A DNA stretch of 64,000 bases from JAEUSG01 sp964590225. GTDB taxonomy: Bacteria; Fibrobacterota; OXYB2-FULL-49-7; JAEUSG01. The position numbers were made by a program, and so were the translations under genes. The notes beneath the pieces are model-generated. The model saw only the letters and a list, made by a program, of their open reading frames with translations, ran no database searches and was not told the DNA's origin. Shown here piece by piece: positions 34,815 to 44,522 of the stretch. The stretch's first letter is position 1. Each line of letters begins with the position of its first letter. The stretch covers positions 1 through 64,000 of the forward strand of contig CAZPWS010000003.1 of NCBI GenBank assembly GCA_964590225.1, in the 5' to 3' direction.

Positions 34815-35954
34815 GTGATAACTGTAAATAGCAATTTTCCAGGCGGTAATATTATTCTTGAGTCTGTAGATGGAGATACCGTTTATCTCCATCAGGATCT
34901 TCGTGATACGGTTGAAGATTGGTTTTACTGGTATTTTTCTGTAAATAACGCTCAGGATAGACTCGTCAGATTTGTTTTTACAAAAAGCCAAGCAATTGGC
35001 GTAAGGGGTCCTGCAGTGTCCTTGGATAAGGGGCAAACATGGCGCTGGCTTGGAAAAGATGTAGGCTCGGGCAACAGTTTTTCCTATCGGTTTTGCCCAA
35101 CAGATAACGAAGTCAGATTTTCATTTGGCATGCCCTATCTCGAATCTAATTGGAATAGTTTTTTTGGTTCACAGCTTGCTGATTCGTCATTAATAAAAAA
35201 AAGTGTTCTATGTACTACACCAAAGGGGCGCGAGGTAGAGTTGCTTACCATATCTAATCCCTCAAAGCCTTTAAAATGGAGGGTCTTAATAACATGTCGA
35301 CACCACGCGTGCGAGATGATGGCGAGCTATTCACTTGAAGGTTTAATTAGCTATATAGTCAAGAGTAAGACGGAAGATGCGATGTGGCTGAGGGAAAATA
35401 TTGAATTTGTTATAATCCCTTTTATGGACAAAGATGGCGTTGAAGATGGAGATCAGGGAAAATCTCGCAGCCCCCACGACCATAATCGGGATTATATAAA
35501 GCATGGAATTCATTCGTCGGTTCAGTCACTAATGAAAAAAACCGATTTATGGATTGACAATAAGTTGGTAGCCGCTATCGATCTGCACTGTCCCTGGATA
35601 AAAGGGTGGCATAACGAGGATATATATCTTGTAGGAAGTCAAGATGATGTAATGGCTCAGCGGCAAAAGGTGTTCTCCAGAATAATTGAGCAGTCTGTGA
35701 AAGGGGAACTTCCCTTTAATGCGTCCAATTTTCTTCCTTTTGGCAAAGAATGGAATACAACAATCCCTTCTGAAACAAGAGCCTGTTTTCACCATTGGGC
35801 CGAAACGATATCAGGCATAAAAATGGTTACTTCTATGGAAATTCCATACGCAAATGCTGGCGGCAAAGAGGTTAATGCAGAATCGGCTAGTAGCTTTGGT
35901 ACTGATCTTGCCGCATCAATATATGCTTATCTTAAAGAGATGGAGCGGTTATGA
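34815..35954 (+). CDS. M14-type zinc carboxypeptidase-like protein
   Basis: A 379-residue protein. An N-terminal beta domain (residues 1-125) precedes an M14 metallocarboxypeptidase fold: HxxE zinc ligands in CRHHACEMMASYSLEGL, the second-half histidine in AAIDLHCPWIKGW, and a late glutamate in VTSMEIPYANAGGK. This layout occurs in bacterial M14 proteins acting on peptides, or on amide or ester links in modified sugars. There is no signal peptide, so it acts in the cytoplasm. It starts at a GTG with AAGGAGG 7 bases upstream, and its stop overlaps the next gene by 4 bp. Confidence 0.85.
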   Translation: MITVNSNFPGGNIILESVDGDTVYLHQDLRDTVEDWFYWYFSVNNAQDRLVRFVFTKSQAIGVRGPAVSLDKGQTWRWLGKDVGSGNSFSYRFCPTDNEVRFSFGMPYLESNWNSFFGSQLADSSLIKKSVLCTTPKGREVELLTISNPSKPLKWRVLITCRHHACEMMASYSLEGLISYIVKSKTEDAMWLRENIEFVIIPFMDKDGVEDGDQGKSRSPHDHNRDYIKHGIHSSVQSLMKKTDLWIDNKLVAAIDLHCPWIKGWHNEDIYLVGSQDDVMAQRQKVFSRIIEQSVKGELPFNASNFLPFGKEWNTTIPSETRACFHHWAETISGIKMVTSMEIPYANAGGKEVNAESASSFGTDLAASIYAYLKEMERL

Positions 35955-37252
35955 AAATAAAAACAGTTACAGAACCTGAAAGAAAAATACCAATAAAGGG
36001 CGAATTTGATGTACTTGTTGTAGGAGCTGGTCCTGCTGGATTTAGTACTGCTTTATCTGCTGCAAAAATGGGAGCTAAAGTAGCTATTGTGGAACAATCC
36101 GGTGTTATTGGCGGAATAGCAACCGCTGGTTTAATGAGCCATTGGGGAGGCAGTGCCGACTCTTCAATTTTGAGAGAACTGCTTTTAAGAGTAAATAAAC
36201 CATGGCCGGAAGAACAGCTATATTGTGAGAGTGTGATATCGCACGGGAAGCTTGGGATAGTTATGAAGGAAATGCTCCTCGAACATGGTGTTGAGGTTTT
36301 CCTTTATACTTTTGCCGCGGATGCCATAATGTCAAATAATAAGATTATAGGAGTGGCAATAGAAAATAAAAGTGGGCGGCAGGCACTTCTTTCTAAGGTC
36401 ATTGTAGATGCTTCCGGGGACGGGGACATCGCAGCTAAGGCTGGAGCAGAATTCACAAAAGGGCGTGAAGGTGACAATAAAATGCAGCCTGTAACTTTGA
36501 TGTTTAGCATCGGAGGCGTGGATGAAAAATGTGCTCTGTATCCCGGCTCGTTCGAATCTAATCTTGATACTCCACGGGGAAAAATTCAAGACCTCGCAAG
36601 TAAACATCTGCCCCGTCCGGCCGGACATGCTCTTCTTTATAGATCTGCACTTCCTGGAGTTGCTGTTGTAAATATGACAAATGTAACCGGTATGGATGGA
36701 ACTAATACCGATGATCTGGTCAGGGCAGATACCATTTGCAGAAGTCAGATTTTGCCGATACTGAATTTTATACGGGAGTTTGTGCCAGGCTATTCCCATT
36801 CCTTTTTACTCTCGATAGCTTCGTTTATTGGTGTTCGTGAGACACGACATTTTATTGGGGAATATACGCTTAATGAAAATGACATATTGAACTCCCGTAC
36901 CTTTGACGATTGGATTGTTGTAAATGCACAATTTAACTTCGATATACACAATGTTGACGGGCCCGGTCTTGATAAGAACGGCGCACAGCATAATTTTCCA
37001 AAAATCAATGGATATAGTATCCCATATCGCTCTTTTGTTCCAAAGACAGTTGATGGCCTTTTGCTTGCCGGCAGAAATATTTCAGGTACTCATAAAGCGC
37101 ATTCGAATTATAGGGTAATGACGATTTGTGCTGCCATGGGTGAAGGTGTCGGTATAGCTGCTGCTATGGCCTCTATGGAGCAAATTGAGCCAAGGTATAT
37201 CAATGTAGCTTCTGTACAGAGTGTACTTAAAAAGAGAGGCATTGCTCAGTGA
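35951..37252 (+). CDS. FAD-dependent oxidoreductase
   Basis: A 433-residue flavoprotein with FAD-binding FDVLVVGAGPAGFSTALSAA, IGGIATAGLMSHWGG, VDASGDGDIAAKAGAEF and the closing DGLLLAGRNISGTHKAHSNY. It is of the same broad family as the first gene of the operon but without the C-terminal domain. It is coupled at both ends (ATGA before, GTGA after). The two flavoenzymes could act one after the other on the same compound. Confidence 0.88.
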   Translation: MKIKTVTEPERKIPIKGEFDVLVVGAGPAGFSTALSAAKMGAKVAIVEQSGVIGGIATAGLMSHWGGSADSSILRELLLRVNKPWPEEQLYCESVISHGKLGIVMKEMLLEHGVEVFLYTFAADAIMSNNKIIGVAIENKSGRQALLSKVIVDASGDGDIAAKAGAEFTKGREGDNKMQPVTLMFSIGGVDEKCALYPGSFESNLDTPRGKIQDLASKHLPRPAGHALLYRSALPGVAVVNMTNVTGMDGTNTDDLVRADTICRSQILPILNFIREFVPGYSHSFLLSIASFIGVRETRHFIGEYTLNENDILNSRTFDDWIVVNAQFNFDIHNVDGPGLDKNGAQHNFPKINGYSIPYRSFVPKTVDGLLLAGRNISGTHKAHSNYRVMTICAAMGEGVGIAAAMASMEQIEPRYINVASVQSVLKKRGIAQ

Positions 37253-38115
37253 ATACCTATACGGCAAGCGACTGGATTAGGGATCGCAACTTTCCTTTCA
37301 TGATTAATACAACAAGACACAGTGTTAGTCATGAGATACACAAACATGAATTTTTTGAGTTTTTCTTTGTAACGGAAGGGCGCTGCCGCCATATTATTGA
37401 CGATGCTAAACAGACTATTGCTGATGGCGATCTCATTCTTATTAAGCCTGGGCATAGTCATGGATTTGAGCCATTCATGGACGAGAAATTTGAAATTATC
37501 CAGGTACTTTTCTTGCCTTCTATGTTAAATATTAGCCCATTACATTACAGTAAATCTAACCGGCTAGTAGAACTTTTCTGGTTGCAACCATTCGCAAACA
37601 ACGGGTGTGAACGGCTCCGTTTTGTAGGTGATATTGGTGTTAAATTAAAGTTATTGCTAAATGAAATGCTTGTGGAATTCACCAATAAGGCTGAATGCTT
37701 TGAAATGGCAATAGAAGCAAAGCTGCTCGATTTTATGCTTACAATAGCAAGAAATTTCGATAAAGGGTTGATGTCGGAAAAAAAGAATGCTCCATTTTCA
37801 CACTCTGCGAAAGCTATCTCGAAGTCACTTGCCTATATTCATAACAATTTTCGGCAAACAATAGAACTTGAAGAATTGGCAAAAAAGGCCGGAATAACAA
37901 AGGAGTATTTCTGTTCGCTTTTTAAGCGAATGACCAATACCTCGCTCACTGATTATATCAACCATCTTAGAATTGCTGAAGCAAAACGGTTGCTCTTATA
38001 TAGCAAGTTAAGTATAACGGATATCTGTTACGAATCGGGTTTTAATGATTTAAGTTATTTTTCGCGACTGTTTAAGGCAATGACCAATATGTCGCCTAAA
38101 AAATATAGGGGTTAA
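37249..38115 (+). CDS. AraC-family transcriptional regulator
   Basis: A 288-residue protein: cupin sensor domain (HEFFEFFFVTEGRCRHII; GDLILIKPGHSHGFEPF) and C-terminal double HTH (IELEELAKKAGITKEYFCSL; SITDICYESGFNDLSYFSRL). It starts with a GTG overlapping the previous stop, so it is the last gene of the operon it presumably controls. Its own stop overlaps the convergent topA stop by 4 bp. Confidence 0.92.
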   Translation: MNTYTASDWIRDRNFPFMINTTRHSVSHEIHKHEFFEFFFVTEGRCRHIIDDAKQTIADGDLILIKPGHSHGFEPFMDEKFEIIQVLFLPSMLNISPLHYSKSNRLVELFWLQPFANNGCERLRFVGDIGVKLKLLLNEMLVEFTNKAECFEMAIEAKLLDFMLTIARNFDKGLMSEKKNAPFSHSAKAISKSLAYIHNNFRQTIELEELAKKAGITKEYFCSLFKRMTNTSLTDYINHLRIAEAKRLLLYSKLSITDICYESGFNDLSYFSRLFKAMTNMSPKKYRG

Positions 38116-40196
38116 CTCGGCTTTGTACCTTTACACACAGGATATCTTGAGCAGCCGTAGAAAGTTTTAACTTTACCATCTTTCTTATCGGTGTATTTCC
38201 GTTCTGCCATGTAGGCGTTGCAAAGTGGACAAAGTGTTTCTGTCTCAATATTTAACTGTGTAGAATTACCGCACTTGATACATTTTAGATAGTCACCATT
38301 TTTCCCTTTATACTTACGGAACTTGATTTTGCAGCGACCGCACTCTTTTTCAGATGCTTCGAACTCAAGGTTTTCTTTCCTACCACAGGACAAACATACT
38401 GCAAAACGGCCAAATTTTCCTGATAGGGCGCCCATTTCACCGCCGCAGGATGAGCATGGCTCGGAATGTTTCAACATATTTTTGCTGTGTGTGCTAACAG
38501 GATTTTCTCGCGCATAATCAGAAAAGCAACTCTTTGCCTTTTTCATTAATGCTGTCCATTCGCTAAACCAGTTATTCATAAAATTCTTATATTCATCACC
38601 TGCCTCGGATATGGTGTCTAAATGCTCTTCCAGGATTTTTGTAAAATCTGGGGTAGTAGCATCGGGCATGGCGCGGTTCAAAAGTGCGATGCATTTTGTG
38701 CCGGTCTCTGTTGGATGTAAAAACCCCTTTTTGTCCTCGACATAATAACCACGATCAAGTGGAGTTTGCACAATTGATGAAAAAGTTGATGGTCGGCCGA
38801 ATCCAAGCCGCTCTATTTCTTTTGAAAGCGTGGCCAGTTTAAAACGGGGAGGAGGTTTAGTTTCTTGCGAAGCGAAGAGGTACTTGTCAACAATAGCCGG
38901 TTCCCCTTGCGAAAGAGAGATCGAAACCGTGCCGATATCTTCTTCTTCACCGCTATTTTTCTGCTCTGGCATTTCGTCCGCATATATTTTTGTAAATCCG
39001 GGAAAAACTTCAACTCTATTTCGCAATAAAAAATAAATGGCAGAAGGTGTTTCAAAAACCACATCCTGCCGATTAAAAACCTGCGGTTTGCACTGCGAAG
39101 CTAAAAAACGGTTTCTAATTAATAGGTAAAGAGACAGTTCGTCCTTGTTTCCTTTAAGCTCGTTGGAGTCGTCGGGATGGGTGGGTCTGATACATTCATG
39201 CGCACCCTGCGCGCTTTTTTTAGCCTGATATACAACTGGCTTTTCAGCCATAACATCAGGGTATTCAGCTTGCAGCACCTCTTTGGCAAGGCTTAGCCCC
39301 TCGTCGGAAATGGCGACGCTGTCTGTTCTGATATAGGTAATGTGCCCTTTATGGAAAAGTGACTGCAATAGGGATGTTGTTTTGGCAGGTTTGAATTTCA
39401 GTTTTGCAGCAGCATCTGTAATAATAGTGCTTGTAATAAATGGAGGACGGGGTTTTTTATCTTCGCGGAATTCGTTTATTGAGTGAACCTTATGTTCCTT
39501 TTCTGAGTTTAGGCGTATCAATAAGGCATCAAGATTTTCTTGCGTATCTATTTTGGAAACCTTGTATTTACCCTCTTTGTCCGGAATCGCGTGTTCCGCG
39601 GTGAATCCATCTTTGTAAACAGCTTTCAGCGAGAAGTATTTTCGGGGCTTGAAGTTTGTAATTGCCTCTTCCCTTTGAACAACAATACTCAGGCATGGGG
39701 TTTGACAGCGGCCAGCCGAACGCATTCCGAACCTCTGAATTTCGGGACTTAGCTGATAGCCGAAGATACGGTCAACCGCTCGTCTCGCTCTATACGCATC
39801 AACAAGATTCATGTCAATTACCCGTGGAGCGTTAAGTGCTTTTTTTACCTCATCCTTTGTGATGCTGTTAAAGCAGACCCTGTTTAGGGCTGTGGTGTTA
39901 AGCTTAAGCAGGCGGCTCAAATGCCACGCGATTGCTTCTCCTTCTCTATCGGGGTCCGAAGCAAGGAATACTGCCTCAGCTTTTGCTGCCTGCGCTTTAA
40001 GCTTGGCAACAACATCAGCCTTTGATTTGCTGATCTGGTATTTTTGTTCAAATCCGCCGGAATTTAGATCGATGGCCATGTCATCAGCCGGCAGATCGCA
40101 AACATGGCCAACCGATGCCGCTACACCCCATGTGCTATCAAGAAAGGTCTTAAGTTTCTTGATTTTGTTGGGTGATTCAACAATCAGCAGTTTCAT
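38112..40196 (-). CDS. topA: DNA topoisomerase I
   Basis: A 694-residue type IA topoisomerase that relaxes negative supercoils. Toprim domain: LLIVESPNKIKKLK (catalytic Glu) and ASDPDREGEAIAWH. Active-site tyrosine: HITYIRTDSVAIS. The C-terminus has three Cys4-type zinc ribbons (CSSCGGEM...CLSCG; CGRCKIKF...CIKCG; CPLCNAYM...C). It starts directly after the argG stop (TAGATG), implying one transcript. Confidence 0.97.
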   Translation of the reverse strand: MKLLIVESPNKIKKLKTFLDSTWGVAASVGHVCDLPADDMAIDLNSGGFEQKYQISKSKADVVAKLKAQAAKAEAVFLASDPDREGEAIAWHLSRLLKLNTTALNRVCFNSITKDEVKKALNAPRVIDMNLVDAYRARRAVDRIFGYQLSPEIQRFGMRSAGRCQTPCLSIVVQREEAITNFKPRKYFSLKAVYKDGFTAEHAIPDKEGKYKVSKIDTQENLDALLIRLNSEKEHKVHSINEFREDKKPRPPFITSTIITDAAAKLKFKPAKTTSLLQSLFHKGHITYIRTDSVAISDEGLSLAKEVLQAEYPDVMAEKPVVYQAKKSAQGAHECIRPTHPDDSNELKGNKDELSLYLLIRNRFLASQCKPQVFNRQDVVFETPSAIYFLLRNRVEVFPGFTKIYADEMPEQKNSGEEEDIGTVSISLSQGEPAIVDKYLFASQETKPPPRFKLATLSKEIERLGFGRPSTFSSIVQTPLDRGYYVEDKKGFLHPTETGTKCIALLNRAMPDATTPDFTKILEEHLDTISEAGDEYKNFMNNWFSEWTALMKKAKSCFSDYARENPVSTHSKNMLKHSEPCSSCGGEMGALSGKFGRFAVCLSCGRKENLEFEASEKECGRCKIKFRKYKGKNGDYLKCIKCGNSTQLNIETETLCPLCNAYMAERKYTDKKDGKVKTFYGCSRYPVCKGTKPS

Positions 40197-41414
40197 CTAT
40201 GCAATTTTTCTACCCTTTGCGAGTCTGGCTTTTGTAGCAATAGGGAGACCAAACAGCCTTATGAATCCGATGGCATCCATCTGGTTGTATAGGGCCTTAT
40301 CGTCTGTAAAACTTGCTATTTTATTCACATAAAGTGAATTCTGCGAGCTCACGCCGGCACTTCTGATATTTCCCTTATATAGCTTGAGGCGTACTTTACC
40401 TGTTACAACCTTTTGTGTTTCATCGACAAAAGCGTCAAGAGCTTCCCGTAATGGTGTGTACCATTGTCCGTAATAAACCAATTCTGCATATCGCTTAGAC
40501 AACAGTTCTTTGTAGTGCGCCGTATCCCTGTCAATTGTAAGCTGTTCAAGATCTTCGTGGGCATAGTAGAGTATTGCGCCGCCAGGTGTTTCATATACAC
40601 CTCTCGATTTCATGCCTACAAGCCTGTTTTCTACCATGTCTATTTGTCCGACGCCATGTTTGGCGCCAATTTCGTTTAGCTTTTTCATTAAACTGACCGG
40701 ATCAAGCTTTTTTCCGTTCACTGCAACAGGAATACCCTTAACAAATTCAATTTCAATGTATTCGGCTTTGTTTGGAGCTTTCTCAATGGGGACGCTTATT
40801 GTAAAAACACGGTCGAGGGGTTCATTTGCCGGATCTTCAAGCTCGTCGCCTTCATGCGAAAGGTGCCAAAGATTTCCATCTTCGGAGTAAATCTTCTTTT
40901 TTGTAACAGGAACTGGAATGCCTCTTGCATTTGCATAGTCAATAGCGTCTTCGCGACTTTTTATTTTCCAGTTCGAATCTTTCCACGGTGCTATTATTTT
41001 TACAGACGGGTCAAAATGCATATAGGTAAGCTCGAACCTGACCTGGTCATTGCCTTTGCCTGTTGCTCCATGCGCAACTGCCTTGGCTCCCTCTTTTTTT
41101 GCAACAGCCATCTGGTATTTCGCAATTATTGGGCGTGCGAATGATGTGCCAAGAAGATAGCGGTTTTCGTAAACAGCTCCTGCTTTGAGCGTTGGCCAAA
41201 CAAAGTCGGTCAGAAATTCTTTACTTAAATCGAAGCCATAGAACTTGGAGGCTCCGCTCTTTAGTGCTTTTTTTTCCAGCACCTTGAAATCATCGCCCTG
41301 CCCGAGATTTGCCGCAAATGCAATAACATCGTACCCATAAGTTTCTTTAAGCCACGGGATTATTACAGATGTATCAAGACCACCACTATACGCAAGAACT
41401 ACCTTTTCGGCCAT
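40197..41414 (-). CDS. argG: Argininosuccinate synthase
   Basis: A 405-residue enzyme joining citrulline and aspartate with ATP in arginine synthesis. It has the PP-loop (LAYSGGLDTSVIIPWL), HGATGKGNDQVRFELTY and SPEDAI-type EDAIDYANARGIPVPVT, with full length. The start is the ATG at 41414 with AAGGAG upstream; the frame extends to 41468 but overlaps the dxs end without need. No other arginine gene is nearby. Confidence 0.97.
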   Translation of the reverse strand: MAEKVVLAYSGGLDTSVIIPWLKETYGYDVIAFAANLGQGDDFKVLEKKALKSGASKFYGFDLSKEFLTDFVWPTLKAGAVYENRYLLGTSFARPIIAKYQMAVAKKEGAKAVAHGATGKGNDQVRFELTYMHFDPSVKIIAPWKDSNWKIKSREDAIDYANARGIPVPVTKKKIYSEDGNLWHLSHEGDELEDPANEPLDRVFTISVPIEKAPNKAEYIEIEFVKGIPVAVNGKKLDPVSLMKKLNEIGAKHGVGQIDMVENRLVGMKSRGVYETPGGAILYYAHEDLEQLTIDRDTAHYKELLSKRYAELVYYGQWYTPLREALDAFVDETQKVVTGKVRLKLYKGNIRSAGVSSQNSLYVNKIASFTDDKALYNQMDAIGFIRLFGLPIATKARLAKGRKIA

Positions 41415-41464
41415 ATTTGTCAACTCCTTCTGTATGTTTTTATTTGTGGCATAAAATAATTGAT

Positions 41465-43345
41465 TCAAGTGAGGGTAGAAACAACTCGCTTTAAAAGCTG
41501 GTCAACACTTAACCCTGCTTCGTTTAATAGCGATTGTTTATCGCCATGAGGAAGAAAGAGGTCGGGAAAACCAAATATGGTTGTTTCTTTGCCGGAAAGT
41601 TTATAGCTGTTGATTAATTCAAGAACAGCCGTACCTACTCCGCCGGTAACTGTACCTGCTTCAAATGTAAATATCATATTATGGTTTTTTATCAACTGAA
41701 CGAGTATCTCTTCATCGATTGGTTTTATTTTACGCAAATTTACTACTGTTGGATAAATAGCTGTATCGTTAAGCTTTGAGGCAACGCTCAAAGCACTCTC
41801 AACCATTTCGCCATAGGCAATAAACAGGATATTCTGACCATTAACCAGTATTTCTGGCGCAAGAGAACATGGCGTTGCCCGCCTATTGGCATCAAAGTTG
41901 GTTGCGTTCCCTCTTGGATATCGGATAAATGCAGGGCCGTCAATAGTATATAGAGAAGCATGTATCATGTCGCAAAGTTCGTTTCCATCCTTTGGTGCCA
42001 ATAAAGTTATGTTGGGCACACATCGCAAATAGGCAATATCATATAGTCCGTGATGAGTGGGGCCGTCGTCTGGCGTTAGCCCTCCTCGGTCGATGCCAAC
42101 AACAACAGGGAGCTTCTGAAGAGCTATATCATGTATAACATTGTCATACGCTCTTTGCAGGAATGTTGAATAAAGGGCGACAACAGGTTTTAAACCGCTC
42201 TTTGCGAGTCCCGCAGCAAATGTTATGGCGTGACCTTCGGCTATTCCAACATCAAAATATCGCTCTGGGAAACGAGTTGCGAAATGGTCAAGTCCTGTAC
42301 CAGTAGGCATTGCCGCAGTTATTGCCGTAATTGTTTTATCTTTTTCCGCGGCTGCTGTAATAGTATCACCAAATATTGTGGACCATGTAATTGATTCCGA
42401 CTTTGTTGTTGATATTCCTGTTTTTTTCTCGAATCCCCCAACGCCGTGGAATTTGGGCGCATCATTTTCTGCGTGCTCGTATCCCTTGCCCTTTTTTGTG
42501 ATCGCATGAATAAGGACAGGTCCTTTGACATTCTGACGAACATTCCGAAAAAGTGCTAATAATTGTTCAATGTTATGACCGTCAATAGGTCCGAAATAGC
42601 GAAATCCTAAATCTTCGAATACTCTTCCCGGCAATAACGCGCCTTTAATACCCTCTTCCAAGCGGCTTGCAACTGTTCTAATACCCTGTCCCAAGTTTTT
42701 CATTCTACCTGTCATTTCCCATAGGTCGTTCTTGATTTTATTGTATCGGGGATCGGAAATCACTTTGGTTAGGTAGGATGCCATTGCCCCCACATTTGGA
42801 GAAATAGACATTTTATTATCGTTAAGTATAACTGTTATATCCTTATGAGAGGCTCCGGCATTATTCAGCCCTTCAAAAGCCAATCCACCTGTCATAGATC
42901 CGTCTCCAATAACAGCTACAACCTTGTCATTCTTTCCTAAAAGATGGTTCGCCTCTACTAAGCCGTGGGCAACGGATATTGAAGTGCTTGCATGGCCAAC
43001 ATCAAATGTGTCATACTCACTTTCGAGACAGCGTGGAAAACCGGATAGGCCTCTATATTGTCGGATTGTCTGGAAACGGTCATTTCTTCCCGTCAATATC
43101 TTGTGCGCGTAGCACTGGTGGCCGACATCCCATACAATTTTATCGTGCGGTGTGTTGTATGAATAATGGAGAGCGAGTGTCAGTTCAACTGTTCCGAGGC
43201 TGCTTGCAAGGTGTCCGCCCGTTTCAGAAACTACTCCAAGTATTCTCTCTCTTACTTCGCCTGCAAGAGTATTTAGCTCGGCAACAGAAAAACTTCTGAA
43301 GTCCGCAGGTGTTTTTATAGTGTTGAGTAACCCCATATTTTTCAA
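41465..43345 (-). CDS. dxs: 1-deoxy-D-xylulose-5-phosphate synthase
   Basis: A 626-residue thiamine-diphosphate enzyme making DXP from pyruvate and glyceraldehyde 3-phosphate, the first step of the MEP isoprenoid route. Landmarks: KIVWDVGHQCYAHKILTGR, VIGDGSMTGGLAFEGLNNAG (ThDP/Mg site), GPIDGHNIEQL, MPTGTGLDHFATRFPER and TPDDGPTHHGLYDIAYLR. The start may be the TTG at 43345, overlapping the upstream stop, or the ATG at 43336. It lies with the prenyl synthase and xseB, a common arrangement. Confidence 0.97.
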   Translation of the reverse strand: MKNMGLLNTIKTPADFRSFSVAELNTLAGEVRERILGVVSETGGHLASSLGTVELTLALHYSYNTPHDKIVWDVGHQCYAHKILTGRNDRFQTIRQYRGLSGFPRCLESEYDTFDVGHASTSISVAHGLVEANHLLGKNDKVVAVIGDGSMTGGLAFEGLNNAGASHKDITVILNDNKMSISPNVGAMASYLTKVISDPRYNKIKNDLWEMTGRMKNLGQGIRTVASRLEEGIKGALLPGRVFEDLGFRYFGPIDGHNIEQLLALFRNVRQNVKGPVLIHAITKKGKGYEHAENDAPKFHGVGGFEKKTGISTTKSESITWSTIFGDTITAAAEKDKTITAITAAMPTGTGLDHFATRFPERYFDVGIAEGHAITFAAGLAKSGLKPVVALYSTFLQRAYDNVIHDIALQKLPVVVGIDRGGLTPDDGPTHHGLYDIAYLRCVPNITLLAPKDGNELCDMIHASLYTIDGPAFIRYPRGNATNFDANRRATPCSLAPEILVNGQNILFIAYGEMVESALSVASKLNDTAIYPTVVNLRKIKPIDEEILVQLIKNHNMIFTFEAGTVTGGVGTAVLELINSYKLSGKETTIFGFPDLFLPHGDKQSLLNEAGLSVDQLLKRVVSTLT

Positions 43346-44220
43346 TTCACCCTCTCAATAATAAAATCAGCAAGGTCGCGTAAGAGCTCGGCAGCCGGAC
43401 TGCTTTCAAAATGGCTTAGCGCCTCTTTTGCTTCGTATATAAGTCTCGCCGCCTCTTTCCTTGATTCGTCAATTCCATAAAGGCGGGGATAGGTGGCTTT
43501 GTTATTTTCGAGATCGGATCCGACATCTTTTCCTAAAGTTACTGTGTCACTCACAAGATCGAGCACATCGTCAACAATCTGAAATGCAAGACCAATTCCT
43601 TTGCCAAAAGACGAAACTGCCTGCAGTTGAGCCTCCGAAGCATTCGCTATTAGAGCTCCAAGCCTCAAGGAAACGGTTATTAGTTTCTCAGTTTTATGAA
43701 TATGGATAAATTCAAGTGTTTTAGCGTCAACCTCTCCTTTACCTTCCGATTCGATATCCGCAACCTGTCCACCAATCATTCCCGATGTCCCCAATGCTTC
43801 GCTTATTTCGGCCACAACTGGCAAGTCTCTGTATTTCCCAAGAATTCCGTAGGCGTGAATGCAGAGGGCGTCTCCTGCAAGTACGGCAATTGCTTCTCCG
43901 AAAACCTTATGGTTAGTTGGTTTGCCTCTTCGAAAATCGTCGTCATCCATGCAGGGTAGGTCGTCGTGAATCAAAGAAAATGTGTGCATCATTTCAAGAG
44001 CACATGCCGCCGGATAGGCTTTTTCGTCTTTACCGCCGCATAGCTCGTAAGCAAGGAGACAAAGCAGTGGACGAAGTCTCTTCCCACCGGCAAAAACAGA
44101 ATACCGCATTGACTTATGAATAGAAAACGGCATTGCACTTTCGGGCGGGAGTAATTTATCGAGCCAAGAATCGACTGTTTTAGTTTCGGCTTCGAAACGG
44201 GATTTAAGCTTCTGATTCAT
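43342..44220 (-). CDS. ispA: Short-chain polyprenyl diphosphate synthase (farnesyl/geranylgeranyl type)
   Basis: A 292-residue trans-prenyltransferase with both aspartate-rich motifs: first, HDDLPCMDDDDFRRGKPTNH; second, FQIVDDVLDLVSD. GGKRLRPLLCLLAYE is also typical. Product length (C15 or C20) cannot be decided by eye. It overlaps xseB upstream by 17 bp and dxs downstream by 4 bp. Confidence 0.93.
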   Translation of the reverse strand: MNQKLKSRFEAETKTVDSWLDKLLPPESAMPFSIHKSMRYSVFAGGKRLRPLLCLLAYELCGGKDEKAYPAACALEMMHTFSLIHDDLPCMDDDDFRRGKPTNHKVFGEAIAVLAGDALCIHAYGILGKYRDLPVVAEISEALGTSGMIGGQVADIESEGKGEVDAKTLEFIHIHKTEKLITVSLRLGALIANASEAQLQAVSSFGKGIGLAFQIVDDVLDLVSDTVTLGKDVGSDLENNKATYPRLYGIDESRKEAARLIYEAKEALSHFESSPAAELLRDLADFIIERVN

Positions 44221-44461
44221 TGAACAGGTCCATTTTTTCTGTTGAATATTCTGGAGGGGAATTGCCGACAGCGTCTTGTTTTTTTACCAGTTTTTCGATT
44301 TTCTTTTCGGCATCCGCTAACTTCGAATAACAGACCCGTGAGAGTTTTATCCCCTCCTCATAAAAGTGAAGGGCGTCATCGAGTGATAGGTCACCCGACT
44401 CCATTTTTGAGACAATCTCTTCAAGCCGGTCGATATTTTGTTCAAAACTTTTATTTGTCAC
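44204..44461 (-). CDS. xseB: Exodeoxyribonuclease VII small subunit
   Basis: An 85-residue protein with the XseB pattern SFEQNIDRLEEIVSKMESGD and LSLDDALHFYEEGIKLSRVC. It supports XseA in degrading single-stranded DNA; no xseA is in view. The GTG at 44461 was chosen because GGAAGGATGG lies just upstream; a TTG at 44479 would fall inside the ribosome binding site. The binding site is part of a hairpin (see 44466-44512). The C-terminal 20 residues are longer than in typical members and overlap ispA. Confidence 0.92.
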   Translation of the reverse strand: MTNKSFEQNIDRLEEIVSKMESGDLSLDDALHFYEEGIKLSRVCYSKLADAEKKIEKLVKKQDAVGNSPPEYSTEKMDLFNESEA

Positions 44462-44465
44462 AAAT

Positions 44466-44512
44466 AACCATCCTTCCAATTAGATAGAAACTAATTAATT
44501 ACAAGGATGGTT
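44466..44512 (-). promoter_or_regulatory. Hairpin covering the xseB ribosome binding site
   Basis: Ten-base perfect arms (aaccatcctt at 44466-44475, aaggatggtt at 44503-44512) enclose an inner stem (aattag/ctaatt). On the minus strand the 3' arm contains the AAGGA of xseB, and the 5' arm lies 11 bp after the stop of the upstream secreted-protein gene. It can serve as that gene's terminator, as a translation switch for xseB, or as both. Confidence 0.65.
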
Positions 44513-44522
44513 TTGAAGGTGC

